From the NCBI RefSeq assembly GCF_016741855.1, contig NZ_JAERRH010000003.1, positions 186,001 through 250,000 of the forward strand: a stretch of 64,000 bases of DNA. Direction: 5' to 3'. The translations under genes were made by a program, and so were the position numbers. This document shows positions 44,886 through 53,057 of the stretch, piece by piece (the stretch's first letter is position 1; the number at the start of each line of letters is the position of its first letter). This stretch comes from Streptomyces musisoli (GTDB lineage: Bacteria > Actinomycetota > Actinomycetes > Streptomycetales > Streptomycetaceae). A model generated the notes under the pieces. It was given only the letters and a program-made list of their open reading frames with translations. It was not told where the DNA came from and did not search any database.

Positions 44886-46364
44886 TCAGTCGCCGGTGCA
44901 TGCCACCAGCAGCACCGCGAACACCCCGACGCCGACGAGGACACAGCCGGACGTGCTGAGCGCGCCGAGTGTGCCGAGCACCGCGACGCCCAGCGCGGAG
45001 CCGGCCTGACGGATGCCGTTCAGGGCGCCCTGGCTGGTGGCGGCGTACTCGGCCGGAGCGGCGACGGCCACCGCGGCGGCGGCCCCCGGAATGGACAGCG
45101 TGCCGGTCGCGGCGAGCGCCAGTTCGGCGGCGACGAGCAGCGGCAGCGGCGGGTGGTGGCCCGCCGCGCAGGCGAGCAGCGCGCCGGCGACGACGGTGGC
45201 GGACACACCGGTCAGCAGGACCGGACGCGAGCCGTGGCGGGCGACGAGCCGGCCGGTGAGGAACGGCATCACGCAGACGGGGAGGACGATGGGCAGCGAG
45301 GCGAGTCCGGCCTGGAACGGGGTCAGGTCGTAGGCGTGCTGGAACCACACGGCGAGCTGGTACATGCCGCCGAAGTAGGCGAAGCAGGACACCGCGGCGG
45401 CGACCATGGCGGCCCTGACCTTCGGCAGGGCGAGCAGGGCCGGCGGCAGGACCGGGAAGGCCGCCCGGCGCTCCACCAGGGCCACGGCGGCGAAGCAGCC
45501 CAGCGCGGCGGCGACGGGGAGCAGTGCGCGCGGCGCGCCCCACCCCTCGATGCCGGCCTCGACCAGGCCGCAGGTGAGCAGTCCGAGCCCCGCGGTGGAC
45601 AGCAGCAGGCCCGGACGGTCCAGGGGACGGACGCCCCGGGCGGGCGGCGCGGGAAGACGGCGGGCCGACAGCAGCGCGGCCAGTGCGAGGGGCGGGTTGA
45701 CGAGGAACACCAGCCGCCAGCCGCCGAGTTCGACCAGGGCACCGCCGAGCACCGGTCCGGCGGCGGCGCCCAGGCCGCTGAGCGCGGTCCAGGCGCCGAT
45801 GGCACGGGTGCGGCGGGCGGGGCCGGGGTTCAGGTGGATCAGCAGCGCGAGGGAGGCGGGCACCAGGCCGGCACCCGCGGCGCCGAGCAGCGCGCGGCCG
45901 GCGATCAGTGCGCCGGCGCCGGGCGCGAGGGCGCACGCGACGGACAGGGCGGCGAACAGGCCGAGGGCGCAGGCGTAGACGCGGCGGGCGCCCCAGCGGT
46001 CGGCGACGACACCGCCGGCCAGGAGCAGTCCGGCGAACACGACCGTGTAGGCGTCGACGGTCCAGGGCAGTGCGGCGGCGGCCGGGTGCAGTGAATCCTG
46101 GATGCCGGGGACGGCGACGTTGAGGACCGAGGTGTCGAGCAGGACGAGCAGGTTGCCGGTGGCGAGCCCGGCGAAGGCCAGGCGGGTGAGCGGAGCGGGG
46201 CCGGGACGGGCGGGCGGCGCGGCTTCGGCCGGCGTGCGGCCCGGAGCGGGGCCGGGACGGGCGGGCGGCGCGGCTTCGGCCGACGTGCGGCCCGGAGCGG
46301 GGCCGGTACAGGCGGGCGGCGCGGCTTCGGCCGACGTGCGGCCCAGGGGGTCGGCTGTGGTCAT
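44886..46364 (-). CDS. MFS drug/multidrug exporter with repeat-bearing N terminus
   Basis: A 492-residue MFS protein of the 14-TMS-like drug:H+ antiporter type. Motifs are LVLLDTSVLNVAVPGIQDSL in the first helix, AGGVVADRWGARRVYACAL (motif A) and GRALLGAAGAGLVPASLALL. Before the first helix lie three 17-residue repeats of the type GRTSAEAAPPARPGPAP, encoded by 51-nt tandem DNA repeats. The gene is divergent from a LysR regulator across 92 bases containing a strong inverted repeat. The exported compound is unknown. The 44661-44885 gap between mbl and this gene shows no feature. Confidence 0.88.
   Translation of the reverse strand: MTTADPLGRTSAEAAPPACTGPAPGRTSAEAAPPARPGPAPGRTPAEAAPPARPGPAPLTRLAFAGLATGNLLVLLDTSVLNVAVPGIQDSLHPAAAALPWTVDAYTVVFAGLLLAGGVVADRWGARRVYACALGLFAALSVACALAPGAGALIAGRALLGAAGAGLVPASLALLIHLNPGPARRTRAIGAWTALSGLGAAAGPVLGGALVELGGWRLVFLVNPPLALAALLSARRLPAPPARGVRPLDRPGLLLSTAGLGLLTCGLVEAGIEGWGAPRALLPVAAALGCFAAVALVERRAAFPVLPPALLALPKVRAAMVAAAVSCFAYFGGMYQLAVWFQHAYDLTPFQAGLASLPIVLPVCVMPFLTGRLVARHGSRPVLLTGVSATVVAGALLACAAGHHPPLPLLVAAELALAATGTLSIPGAAAAVAVAAPAEYAATSQGALNGIRQAGSALGVAVLGTLGALSTSGCVLVGVGVFAVLLVACTGD
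46192..46344 (-). repeat. Three exact-length 51-nt tandem repeats
   Basis: Copies start at 46192, 46243 and 46294 (GGAGCGGGGCCGG...GTGCGGCCC), differing at about four positions. They encode the cytoplasmic N-terminal repeats of the MFS protein. Confidence 0.93.
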
Positions 46365-46409
46365 GCGGTCAGCGTGTCGCGGTGGTGCCGGAGCCCGCGA
46401 CGCCGCCCG

Positions 46410-46439
46410 TCCGATGCCCCCATCGGAGAGTCCGATGGG
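46410..46439. promoter_or_regulatory. LysR-type operator candidate
   Basis: TCCGATG-CCCC-CATCGGA (46410-46427) is a perfect 7-bp inverted repeat, followed by a third half-site TCCGATGGG (46431-46439), 18 nt before the LysR start. Position and symmetry match LysR autoregulation with control of the divergent MFS gene. Confidence 0.65.
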
Positions 46440-46456
46440 CTGGCTACGCTCTTCCC

Positions 46457-47404
46457 GTGGACTCTCGCTATCTACGCGCGCTCGTCGCGGTCGCCGAGCA
46501 CGGCGGCATCTCCGCCGCCGCCCAGGCCCTGGGGTACGCCCAGTCCAGCGTGAGCGCCCAGATCAGGCGTCTGGAGGCCGACTTGGGGGTGGAGGTGCTG
46601 GTGCGGGCGGGCACGGGCGCGGTGCTCACGGAAGCCGGCGCCCGGCTGCTGCCGTACGCGCGCGAGGCCCTGGAGCTGGAGGAGCGGATGCGGCGGGCGG
46701 CCCGCGGCGACCGGGCCCGGCTGCGCGTCGGGGCGCAGGAGTCGCTGGCCCATGTCTGGATGCCCGAGGTGATGGCCGCCCTGGGGTACGGCGCGGGCGG
46801 CCCGGACACCGGGGCCGAGACCGTCCTGACCGTGGCCGACCGCGGCACCCTGGAACAGGCCTTCGCGGCGGGCGAGCTGGATGTCGTCCTCCAGTACGAC
46901 AACGGCGTCCGCGCGCTCGGCCCGCACGCCGTGGTGGCGCACGACCGGACGGTGCTGCTGGCGGCGCCCGGCCATCCGCTGGCCGGGCGGGAGCCGGTGA
47001 CGCCGGATCAACTGCTGCGGTACGACTTCCTGGTGGCCGAGCGGGGCTGCACCTCGCAGATGCTGGTGGACCGCTTCGGGCGGGATCTGCTGACCGGGGC
47101 CCGGCAGAGGCTTCTCCAGGGGTCGTTGGCGGCTCTGCTGCGGCTCATCGGGCACGGGCACGGTGTCACCCTGCTGCCGGAGCTGGCGGTCACCCGTGAG
47201 CTGCGCGAGGGGGAGCTGGTCGAGCTGCGGCTGACCGAGCCGGTCCGGCCCGTCGGCATCGTCGCCCGGTGGCGCTCCCGGCTCGGCCCGGCGGAGCCCG
47301 CCCTGCGCGCCCTGCTGGACGTGGCCCGCCGCGCCGATCCGCTGCCCGGGATGACGGCCACGGTCCTGTCGGCTTCCGGTACCGGACGCTCACCGTCCCG
47401 GTGA
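46457..47404 (+). CDS. LysR family transcriptional regulator
   Basis: A 315-residue LysR protein: the winged HTH at residues 1-60 (YLRALVAVAEHGGISAAAQALGYAQSSVSAQIRRLE) is followed by the periplasmic-binding-like effector domain (LRVGAQESLAHVWMPEVMAAL, VAHDRTVLLAAPGHPLAG). GTG 46457 begins the domain; longer starts add an atypical N terminus. Divergent placement with the MFS exporter suggests it regulates that gene in response to the exported compound. Confidence 0.9.
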   Translation: MDSRYLRALVAVAEHGGISAAAQALGYAQSSVSAQIRRLEADLGVEVLVRAGTGAVLTEAGARLLPYAREALELEERMRRAARGDRARLRVGAQESLAHVWMPEVMAALGYGAGGPDTGAETVLTVADRGTLEQAFAAGELDVVLQYDNGVRALGPHAVVAHDRTVLLAAPGHPLAGREPVTPDQLLRYDFLVAERGCTSQMLVDRFGRDLLTGARQRLLQGSLAALLRLIGHGHGVTLLPELAVTRELREGELVELRLTEPVRPVGIVARWRSRLGPAEPALRALLDVARRADPLPGMTATVLSASGTGRSPSR

Positions 47405-47793
47405 CGGCGGTGCCCCGTCGACCCAGGGCCGACGGCAGTGCCCCGGCGGCCAAGGGGAGCACGGCGACGTCTCCCCGGCCCGGTGGCGGCGGCAGCCGTC
47501 CCGATGGCGGCAGCCGTCCCGATGGCATTCGCGGCGGCCGGGGCAGCACGGAAGCGGCTCACCCGCCCGGTGACGGAAGCCGGCCCGGTGACGGCAGCGC
47601 CCGGTGGCGGCAGCCGGCCCGATGGCATTCGCGGCGGCCGGGGCGGCACGGAAGCGGCTCACCCGCCCGGTGACGGAAGCCGGCCCGGTGACGGAAGCCG
47701 GCCCGGTGACGGAAGCCGGCCCGGTGACGGCAGCGCCCGGTGGCGGCAGCCGGCCCGGTGGCATTTCGGTGGCCGGGGCGGCGCGGTGGTGTC
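47405..47793. repeat. 389-base intergenic block of nested tandem repeats
   Basis: A 100-nt unit containing GATGGCATTCGCGGCGGCCG starts at 47521 and 47621, with a diverged copy near 47758. Inside, GGTGACGGAAGCCGGCCC is repeated with an 18-nt period (47670-47730). No gene is convincing here; open frames exist only because the repeat lacks stops. Confidence 0.85.
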
Positions 47794-48747
47794 TCACCGG
47801 CCCAGATAGCAGCGGATGGTCGTGCCCTCCAGGCCCGTGTGGATCCGTACCAGGTCCGCCACCAGGTTGACCAGCAGCAGGCCGCGCCCGCCGCGCTGGT
47901 CGCGGGCGGCGGGGCGGCGGCCGGCCAGCGGGTCGGCGAGGCGGCCCTTGTCGCGGACCTCGCACAGCACGTGGCCGCCCTCGGCCCACACGGTGAGCGC
48001 GCCCGTGCCGCCGCCGTGGACCACGCTGTTCGTGGTCAGCTCGGCGGTGATCAGCGCCAGGTTCTCCAGGGCCAGGCCGGACAGGCCCAGCCGGGCGCCG
48101 TGACCGGTGGCCAGATGCCGGGCGGCGGACAGCGACTCCGCGTCGAAGGTGAGGCCGAGCACCTCGGCTCCGGCGCCGGGCGCCGGCGTCAGCGGCAGGT
48201 TGTAGCGGGCGACGACGTCCTCGGGGTCGTAGGCCGCGCTGGCCCGCCCGGCACCCGAGCCGGCCGGGATGACGACCGGGTGGGTGGCGTGGGCGTCGGC
48301 GAGGGCCCGCTCGTCCAGGCGGACGGTGTCGTACGGGCACAGGATGGTGACCTCGCGGCCCTGGAACGCCGCGTTGATCAGTGCCTCGTGCTGGGCGCAG
48401 GCCGGGTACTCGGCCGGGCTGCGGCCCGCCCAGACCGGCTCGCCGATGATCCGGACCCGCCGGCCGGGCGGCCGGCCGTCGGCGAAGGCGCGCAGCACGC
48501 CGGGGATGATCCGGCCGGGGTTGCGGCCGGCCTCCCGCATGTCCAGGAAGTGCACGGCGGTGCCGTCGGCACCCAGCTCGTCCCGGATCAGCCGCAGGTT
48601 CTCGCCGGGGACGGCGACCGCGACCGGCTCGTCCGCGGCCAGCGCCGCACGGACGAAGGGCACGGTGCCGGCCAGGTACTCCCCCGCGTCGCCGTAGAAC
48701 AACGCGGGATGCACGAACGGGTCCACGGGTTCGGCCGCCCCGGTCAT
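47794..48747 (-). CDS. RsbA-like anti-sigma regulator (MEDS sensor plus HATPase)
   Basis: A 317-residue protein. Residues about 10-165 form a MEDS-type sensor domain (HPALFYGDAGEYLAGTVPFV, VAVPGENLRLIRDEL, QHEALINAAFQGREVTILCPYD). Residues about 195-315 are a GHKL ATPase of the anti-sigma type (N box ENLALITAELTTNSVVHGGG, G box GGRGLLLVN). Such RsbA-like proteins bind sigma-B-type factors or phosphorylate STAS partners. ATG 48747 overlaps the TGA of the upstream STAS gene (TGATG), so expression is coupled and the two proteins probably interact. Confidence 0.86.
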   Translation of the reverse strand: MTGAAEPVDPFVHPALFYGDAGEYLAGTVPFVRAALAADEPVAVAVPGENLRLIRDELGADGTAVHFLDMREAGRNPGRIIPGVLRAFADGRPPGRRVRIIGEPVWAGRSPAEYPACAQHEALINAAFQGREVTILCPYDTVRLDERALADAHATHPVVIPAGSGAGRASAAYDPEDVVARYNLPLTPAPGAGAEVLGLTFDAESLSAARHLATGHGARLGLSGLALENLALITAELTTNSVVHGGGTGALTVWAEGGHVLCEVRDKGRLADPLAGRRPAARDQRGGRGLLLVNLVADLVRIHTGLEGTTIRCYLGR

Positions 48748-49109
48748 CACGTCGCCACCTCGATCCCCGTAAGGCCCGGCCACAGCAGGCCCAGGATGCG
48801 CGGCAGCGAGTCCGGCGGCCGGTACAGCACCAGCCGGCGCCCCGTGCCGAGGCTCCGGGCGGCGCCCGCCAGCGCGTCGGCGCCGGCGACGTCGACGAAG
48901 GTCAGCGCGGAAAGCTCCAAGTGGTACACGTCCTCGCCCTCGCGAACGGCTCTGCCCAGCGCACGCTCCCAGATGCCGCGCGTCGGCAGGCTCACCTCGC
49001 CCGCCGCCCGGAACCCCTTCCGCCCGGTCAGCGGGTACACGTCGAGCCGCGGCCCCGCGGGCACCGGCCCGGCGGCGGCCGGCAGGGGCCGCACCGGCTC
49101 AGGTCTCAC
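48747..49109 (-). CDS. STAS-domain protein lacking the phospho-acceptor serine
   Basis: A 120-residue STAS protein when started at GTG 49109, which has an excellent GGGAGAAGG; longer frames to 49256 look non-coding. The domain includes GFRAAGEVSLPTRGIWERAL and YHLELSALTFVDVAGADALAGAARSL. In SpoIIAA/RsbV-type anti-anti-sigma factors the D-S-S/T-G motif holds the regulatory serine; here it reads DVAG, with no Ser or Thr. It may be an unregulated or structural partner of the RsbA-like kinase encoded next. Confidence 0.82.
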   Translation of the reverse strand: MRPEPVRPLPAAAGPVPAGPRLDVYPLTGRKGFRAAGEVSLPTRGIWERALGRAVREGEDVYHLELSALTFVDVAGADALAGAARSLGTGRRLVLYRPPDSLPRILGLLWPGLTGIEVAT

Positions 49110-49256
49110 GCCTTCTCCCGACTGCACAGGTGGACGGGTGCCCAGTATGCGCCCTCCCGACGCCGGCGGGTGCCGTTCCGGTGCGGGCGGGTGTAGGCCC
49201 TGGTGCAGGGGGCAGGCGAGGGGGCGACGGACGAACGGCGCACCAGGGCGGAACAC

Positions 49257-50015
49257 ATGACCTCAGCGGCACGCGCACCGCACGACGGGCGGCTGGACGC
49301 CCTGACGGTCGCAGTCCACGCGGAGGGCGGCCGGGTCCTCCTCACCGCACGCGGCGAGCTGGTCCACGGCTGTACGGAGATCCTCGCCGGAGCCCTGGCC
49401 GCCATGCCCGCGGGCGCCGCGCGGGTCGACCTGGACGCGGCCGGGGTGGCCTTCCTGGACACGGCGGGGCTGGCGGCCCTGGACACGCTGGGCGAGTACG
49501 GCCGCCGGCACACCGTGCCGGTGGGGACCACGGGCTGGCGGGGGCAGCCGCGCCGGGTGCTGGAGCTGATGGGCCTGGACGCTGTGGATCCGCTGAGCGC
49601 CGGCCTGCCCGCGGACCTCCCCTCCCGTACGGCCTCGGCGGTGGCCCTGGAGCGTGCCGAGCAACTGGACGTGCTGCGCCTGGAGATAGAGCAGCTGCGC
49701 CAGGCGATGGACTCACGTCCCGTGATCGACCAGGCCCGCGGCATCCTGATGGCGGCTCATGCCTGTTCGCCGGACCAGGCGTGGGAGATCCTGCGGGAGG
49801 CGTCCCAGCGGTCCAACACCAAGCTGCGGCAGGTGGCGGCGGCGGTCACGGCGAGCGCGGCGCCCGACGGGCCGCCCCCGGCCGGTCCGTTGCGGTCGGC
49901 GCTGGCCGCGGCGGCGGCCCGGCACGCCGGCCGCCGGTTCAGTACGGCAGCACCCTCCCGGACGGAGTCCTGCGGTCGATCTCCTGCCCGCGCGGGGCGG
50001 GGGGCCGCCGGCTGA
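49257..50015 (+). CDS. STAS-ANTAR regulator
   Basis: A 252-residue protein. Residues about 10-110 form a STAS domain (VLLTARGELVHGCTEILAGAL, VDLDAAGVAFLDTAGLAALD) and 140-200 an ANTAR RNA-binding domain (QLRQAMDSRPVIDQARGILMAAHACSPDQAWEILREASQRSN). ANTAR domains bind paired hexaloop RNA hairpins and cause antitermination. The C-terminal 50 residues are low-complexity. It is divergent from the STAS/RsbA pair across 147 bases, suggesting one stress-signalling locus. ATG 49257 is chosen; upstream sequence is not conserved-looking. Confidence 0.84.
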   Translation: MTSAARAPHDGRLDALTVAVHAEGGRVLLTARGELVHGCTEILAGALAAMPAGAARVDLDAAGVAFLDTAGLAALDTLGEYGRRHTVPVGTTGWRGQPRRVLELMGLDAVDPLSAGLPADLPSRTASAVALERAEQLDVLRLEIEQLRQAMDSRPVIDQARGILMAAHACSPDQAWEILREASQRSNTKLRQVAAAVTASAAPDGPPPAGPLRSALAAAAARHAGRRFSTAAPSRTESCGRSPARAGRGAAG

Positions 50016-50168
50016 CACGTACCCGGATCCGACGGTCCATGACGCCCTCCTCCTGCCGACACCGTCCCACGCTGGGCACCGGTAGGAGGTCCGTGCCCAG
50101 GAGTTGGCCGGTTCAAGCCTGGACCGGGTCAAGTCGTGCGAGGGAAGCGGCGGTTGTTCCGTCGCCCG

Positions 50169-51749
50169 CTACCGGTTCAGGTACCGGGCGAGGACCGGGT
50201 CGAGCTGGGCCAGCCAGGCGCGGAGCCGGGACTGCCGGCGGGCGTTCAGCTCGCAGGAGTACACACCGCCGTCCCACAGCCGCACGGTGACCGTCAGCCG
50301 GTGGCCGCGCCAGCTGCGTTCGACGCGCGCGATCTCGTTCCAGGGGAAGTCCGCGGTGGCGCCCGCCAGTTCGAGCAGGACTCCGGCGGCGTTGACGACC
50401 ACGCCGGCGCCGGCGTCGGCGAGCACGACCTCCGGGTCCGGACCGGCGTACGGGTTGCCGTACGCGATCGGCGGCCCGAAGCCGTAGGGCGCCTGCGGGG
50501 CGGCGGGCTGCGCGGGCAGGTGCGGGGGCGTGGCGGGCTGCGCGGGCAGGTGCGGCGGGGTGGCGGGCTGCGCGGGCAGGTGCGGGGGCGTGGCGGGCTG
50601 CGCGGGCAGGTGCGGCGGGGTGGCGGGCTGCGCCGGCAGGTGCGGGGGCGTGGCGGTCTGTACGGGCTGCTGGTACGAGGGCGCCGCGCTCCCCAGAGGC
50701 GGCTGCGGCGGCGTGGCGGGCGGCGGGGGCGCCACGACCGCCGGCGCCGGCACGGGGGTCGAGGGCGCGACGACCGCCGGCGCCGGCACGGGGGTCGAGG
50801 GCGCGACGACCGCCGGCGCCGGCACGGGGGTCGAGGGCGCGACGACCGCCGGCGCGGGCACGGGGGTCGAGGGCGCGGCGGCCGAAGGCGCGGGCGCGGG
50901 GGTGGCCGGCGCGGGGGACGCGGTGAGCGTCGGCGGGTACGGCGGTGTGTCCGACGGGCCCGGGTCCGTGTCCGCGTCCGCGTCCGTCAGCAGGTCCAGC
51001 AGCGCGCTGGGCGAGGGCCGGTCCGCGGGCTCCTTGGCCAGGCACGCCGAGACCACGTCCACCAGTGCGGCGGGGACGGCGGACACGTCCGGCGGCTCGT
51101 GCACGGAGCGGTACATCAGCCCCATCGGCGTGCCCTCGCCCCAGGGACTGCCGCCCGCCGCCGCGACCAGGACGGCGCCGAGGGCGAACACGTCGGCGGC
51201 GCCGGTCACGTCGTGGCCGAGGGCCTGTTCGGGCGCGAGGAAGCCGGGCGTGCCGAAGGCGGTGCCGGTCGCGGTGAGGCGGTTGGACTCCACGGCCCGG
51301 GAGATGCCGAAGTCCAGGACGCGCGGCCCGTCGGCGGCCATGATGATGTTGCCGGGCTTGAGATCGCGGTGCACCAGGCCGCAGGAGTGGATGGACTCCA
51401 GCGCCTCGGCGAGCGCGGCGCCCAGTGCCCGCAGCCGCGGCTCGTCCATGGCGCCCTCGGCGGCGAGCCGTTCCGCGAGGGTCGGTCCGGGGATGTAGGC
51501 GGTGGCCAGCCACAGCGGGTCGCCGTCGAGCGCGGCGTCCACGACCGGCGCGGTGTGGAAGCCGCCCACGGCGCGGGCCGCCTCGACCTCGCTGCGGAAC
51601 CGCTCCCGGAAGACCGGGTCGGCCGCCAGCTCGGCCTTGGCCACCTTCAGCGCGACGGCCCGCCCGCCGCGCGTCCGCGCGAGATAGACCGTCCCCATGC
51701 CGCCCTCGCCGAGCTTCCGTTCGACGAGGTACCCCCCGATGCGTTCCAT
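50169..51749 (-). CDS. Ser/Thr protein kinase with Pro-rich repeats and C-terminal PH-like domain
   Basis: A 526-residue kinase. The domain is at about 1-265: LGEGGMGTVYLA (Gly loop), AVALKVAKAE (ATP lysine), VHRDLKPGNIIM (catalytic loop), LDFGISRA (DFG) and GTPGFLAPEQ. The middle contains four APSTPVPAPAVV repeats and about five QPATPPHLPA repeats. The last 85 residues form a beta-rich domain (VVNAAGVLLELAGATADFPWNEIARVERSWRG) resembling small PH-like modules. No transmembrane helix is seen, so it is cytosolic. The start ATG 51749 begins the domain; an ATG 12 codons upstream is possible. Confidence 0.9.
   Translation of the reverse strand: MERIGGYLVERKLGEGGMGTVYLARTRGGRAVALKVAKAELAADPVFRERFRSEVEAARAVGGFHTAPVVDAALDGDPLWLATAYIPGPTLAERLAAEGAMDEPRLRALGAALAEALESIHSCGLVHRDLKPGNIIMAADGPRVLDFGISRAVESNRLTATGTAFGTPGFLAPEQALGHDVTGAADVFALGAVLVAAAGGSPWGEGTPMGLMYRSVHEPPDVSAVPAALVDVVSACLAKEPADRPSPSALLDLLTDADADTDPGPSDTPPYPPTLTASPAPATPAPAPSAAAPSTPVPAPAVVAPSTPVPAPAVVAPSTPVPAPAVVAPSTPVPAPAVVAPPPPATPPQPPLGSAAPSYQQPVQTATPPHLPAQPATPPHLPAQPATPPHLPAQPATPPHLPAQPATPPHLPAQPAAPQAPYGFGPPIAYGNPYAGPDPEVVLADAGAGVVVNAAGVLLELAGATADFPWNEIARVERSWRGHRLTVTVRLWDGGVYSCELNARRQSRLRAWLAQLDPVLARYLNR
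50491..50640 (-). repeat. 30-nt in-frame tandem repeats in the kinase gene
   Basis: Five 30-nt units begin at 50491, 50521, 50551, 50581 and 50611 (GTGGCGGGCTGCGCGGGCAGG core), with a degenerate sixth. They encode the decapeptide repeat QPATPPHLPA. Confidence 0.92.
50734..50877 (-). repeat. 36-nt in-frame tandem repeats in the kinase gene
   Basis: Four units start at 50734, 50770, 50806 and 50842 (ACGACCGCCGGCGCCGGCAC core). They encode the dodecapeptide APSTPVPAPAVV. Confidence 0.92.
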
Positions 51750-52028
51750 GCGGACAAGTATGGCGGCCGGATCTGACCCGTCCATGCCCGGCGTCCGGGT
51801 TGCGGCCCGGCCGGCCGTGCCCGGCGCGCCGCGCGCGTGGCCGGCGGGCAGGGCGGGGGGCGGCGGGCAGGGCGGGCGGCGGGGGCGGCGGACAGGGCGG
51901 ACGGCGGGGACGGCGGGCAGGGCGGACGGCGGGGACGGCGTCGCCGACCGCACGCGCGCGGCCGGCCTGACCGCCGAGGCCGGGGCGAACGCCGGGGGGC
52001 GCGGCGAACGCCGGGGGCGCGGCGGGCG
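51750..52028. repeat. Intergenic GC-simple repeats
   Basis: GGCGGGCAGGGCGGACGGCGGGGAC-type short repeats dominate 51840-51935, and GGCGAACGCCGGGGG is repeated near 51988-52020. No gene or clear terminator is seen between the kinase start and the end of the dioxygenase gene. Confidence 0.6.
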
Positions 52029-52955
52029 TCAGTCGCCGTCCGCGTGCGGCACCGGGGTGAAGGTGCGGCTCGCCAGGTAGGCGGGCCGGGGGCGCGGAGC
52101 GGCGTACGGCGTGCCGAGGGTGTTCTCCACGCTGTTGTAGACGACGAAGAGGTTGGTCCGCGGGAACGGCGAGACGTTCGGCGCGGAGGCGTGCAGGCTG
52201 TTGGAGTCGAAGGCCACCGCCGAGCCCGCCGGGCCGGTGAACTGACGGATGCCCAGGTCCCGGGCCAGCGCGGCGACCACGGCGCGGTCCGCCGGCCCCG
52301 CGGGCAGGTTCTTCCCCCGCAGGGACGTGCGGTGGTAGTCGGGCGGTGTCTCACCGGTGGACGGGACGAAGGTGCGGTGCGCCCCCGGGACGATCATCAG
52401 GGGGCCGTTGTGCGGGGCGTTGTCGGTCAGCGCGACGGACAGGCTCAGGGCACGCGGCGCCGGCATGCCGTCCTCCGAGTGCCAGGTCTCGAAGTCCGAG
52501 TGCCAGCCGAAGCCGGAACCGTCGAACGCGGACTTCAGGTTCACCCGGGTCTGGTGGACGTACACGTCCGAGCCCAGGATCTGGCGGGCGATGCCGGCGA
52601 GCCGGGCGGAGTGGACGACCGCGCGGAACGTGTCGCTGAGGGCGTGCACCTCGAACACCGAACGGATGCCGTCGCCGTCGGGTTCCGGAACCACCCGTCC
52701 CGAGGCGCGCAGGGACCCGTCGGCCGCGAGCCGTCCGGTCTCCGCCAGACAGGCCGTCGTCTGTTCCGCGGTCAGCAGCGCGTCGAAGTGCAGGCATCCG
52801 TCCCGGTCGTAGGCGGCGAGTTCGGCGGCGGTCAGGGGGCCGTCCGCCCCGGGACGCCAGACGACCGGATGCCGGCGCGGGAACGGGGCCGTGGGCCCGG
52901 GGGTGCGGGTCGGGTACGGGTCGCCGGTGCCGGCGGGGCCCACCGTGCCGGTCAT
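52029..52955 (-). CDS. EctD-like (ectoine hydroxylase-type) Fe(II)/2-oxoglutarate dioxygenase
   Basis: A 308-residue PhyH-family dioxygenase. It contains the ectoine-hydroxylase signature FGWHSDFETWHSEDGMP (about residues 147-163), which supplies the first His and Asp iron ligands, and the distal His in SLHASAPNVSPFPRTNLF. These motifs are nearly diagnostic of EctD, which makes 5-hydroxyectoine. No ectA, ectB or ectC gene is in the window, so it is an orphan copy or acts on another amino acid. ATG 52955 has GGAGG. The first codons and the ribosome-binding site lie within a 77-nt tandem duplication. Confidence 0.82.
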   Translation of the reverse strand: MTGTVGPAGTGDPYPTRTPGPTAPFPRRHPVVWRPGADGPLTAAELAAYDRDGCLHFDALLTAEQTTACLAETGRLAADGSLRASGRVVPEPDGDGIRSVFEVHALSDTFRAVVHSARLAGIARQILGSDVYVHQTRVNLKSAFDGSGFGWHSDFETWHSEDGMPAPRALSLSVALTDNAPHNGPLMIVPGAHRTFVPSTGETPPDYHRTSLRGKNLPAGPADRAVVAALARDLGIRQFTGPAGSAVAFDSNSLHASAPNVSPFPRTNLFVVYNSVENTLGTPYAAPRPRPAYLASRTFTPVPHADGD

Positions 52956-53057
52956 CGTCGGCCCTCCTCGGACTCGGGGGTGCGGGTCGGGTACGGGTCC
53001 CCGGTGCCGGCGGGGCCCACCGTGCCGGTCATCGTCGGCCCTCCTCGGACTCGGGGG
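52898..53057. repeat. 77-nt tandem duplication covering the dioxygenase start
   Basis: 52898-52980 is repeated at 52975-53057 with one visible mismatch (period 77). Each copy carries the Shine-Dalgarno, ATG and first 18 or so codons of the dioxygenase. The second copy also supplies the C-terminal codons of the GNAT gene and leaves a 26-codon vestigial frame from 53032. Confidence 0.93.

Noticed and set aside
44683..45009. Small plus-strand gene between mbl and the MFS gene
   Set aside because: It runs into the antisense of the MFS gene and becomes Arg/Pro-rich; no domain or ribosome-binding site.
47405..47793. Possible CRISPR array
   Set aside because: Repeats are adjacent tandem units without unique spacers, and no cas gene is present.
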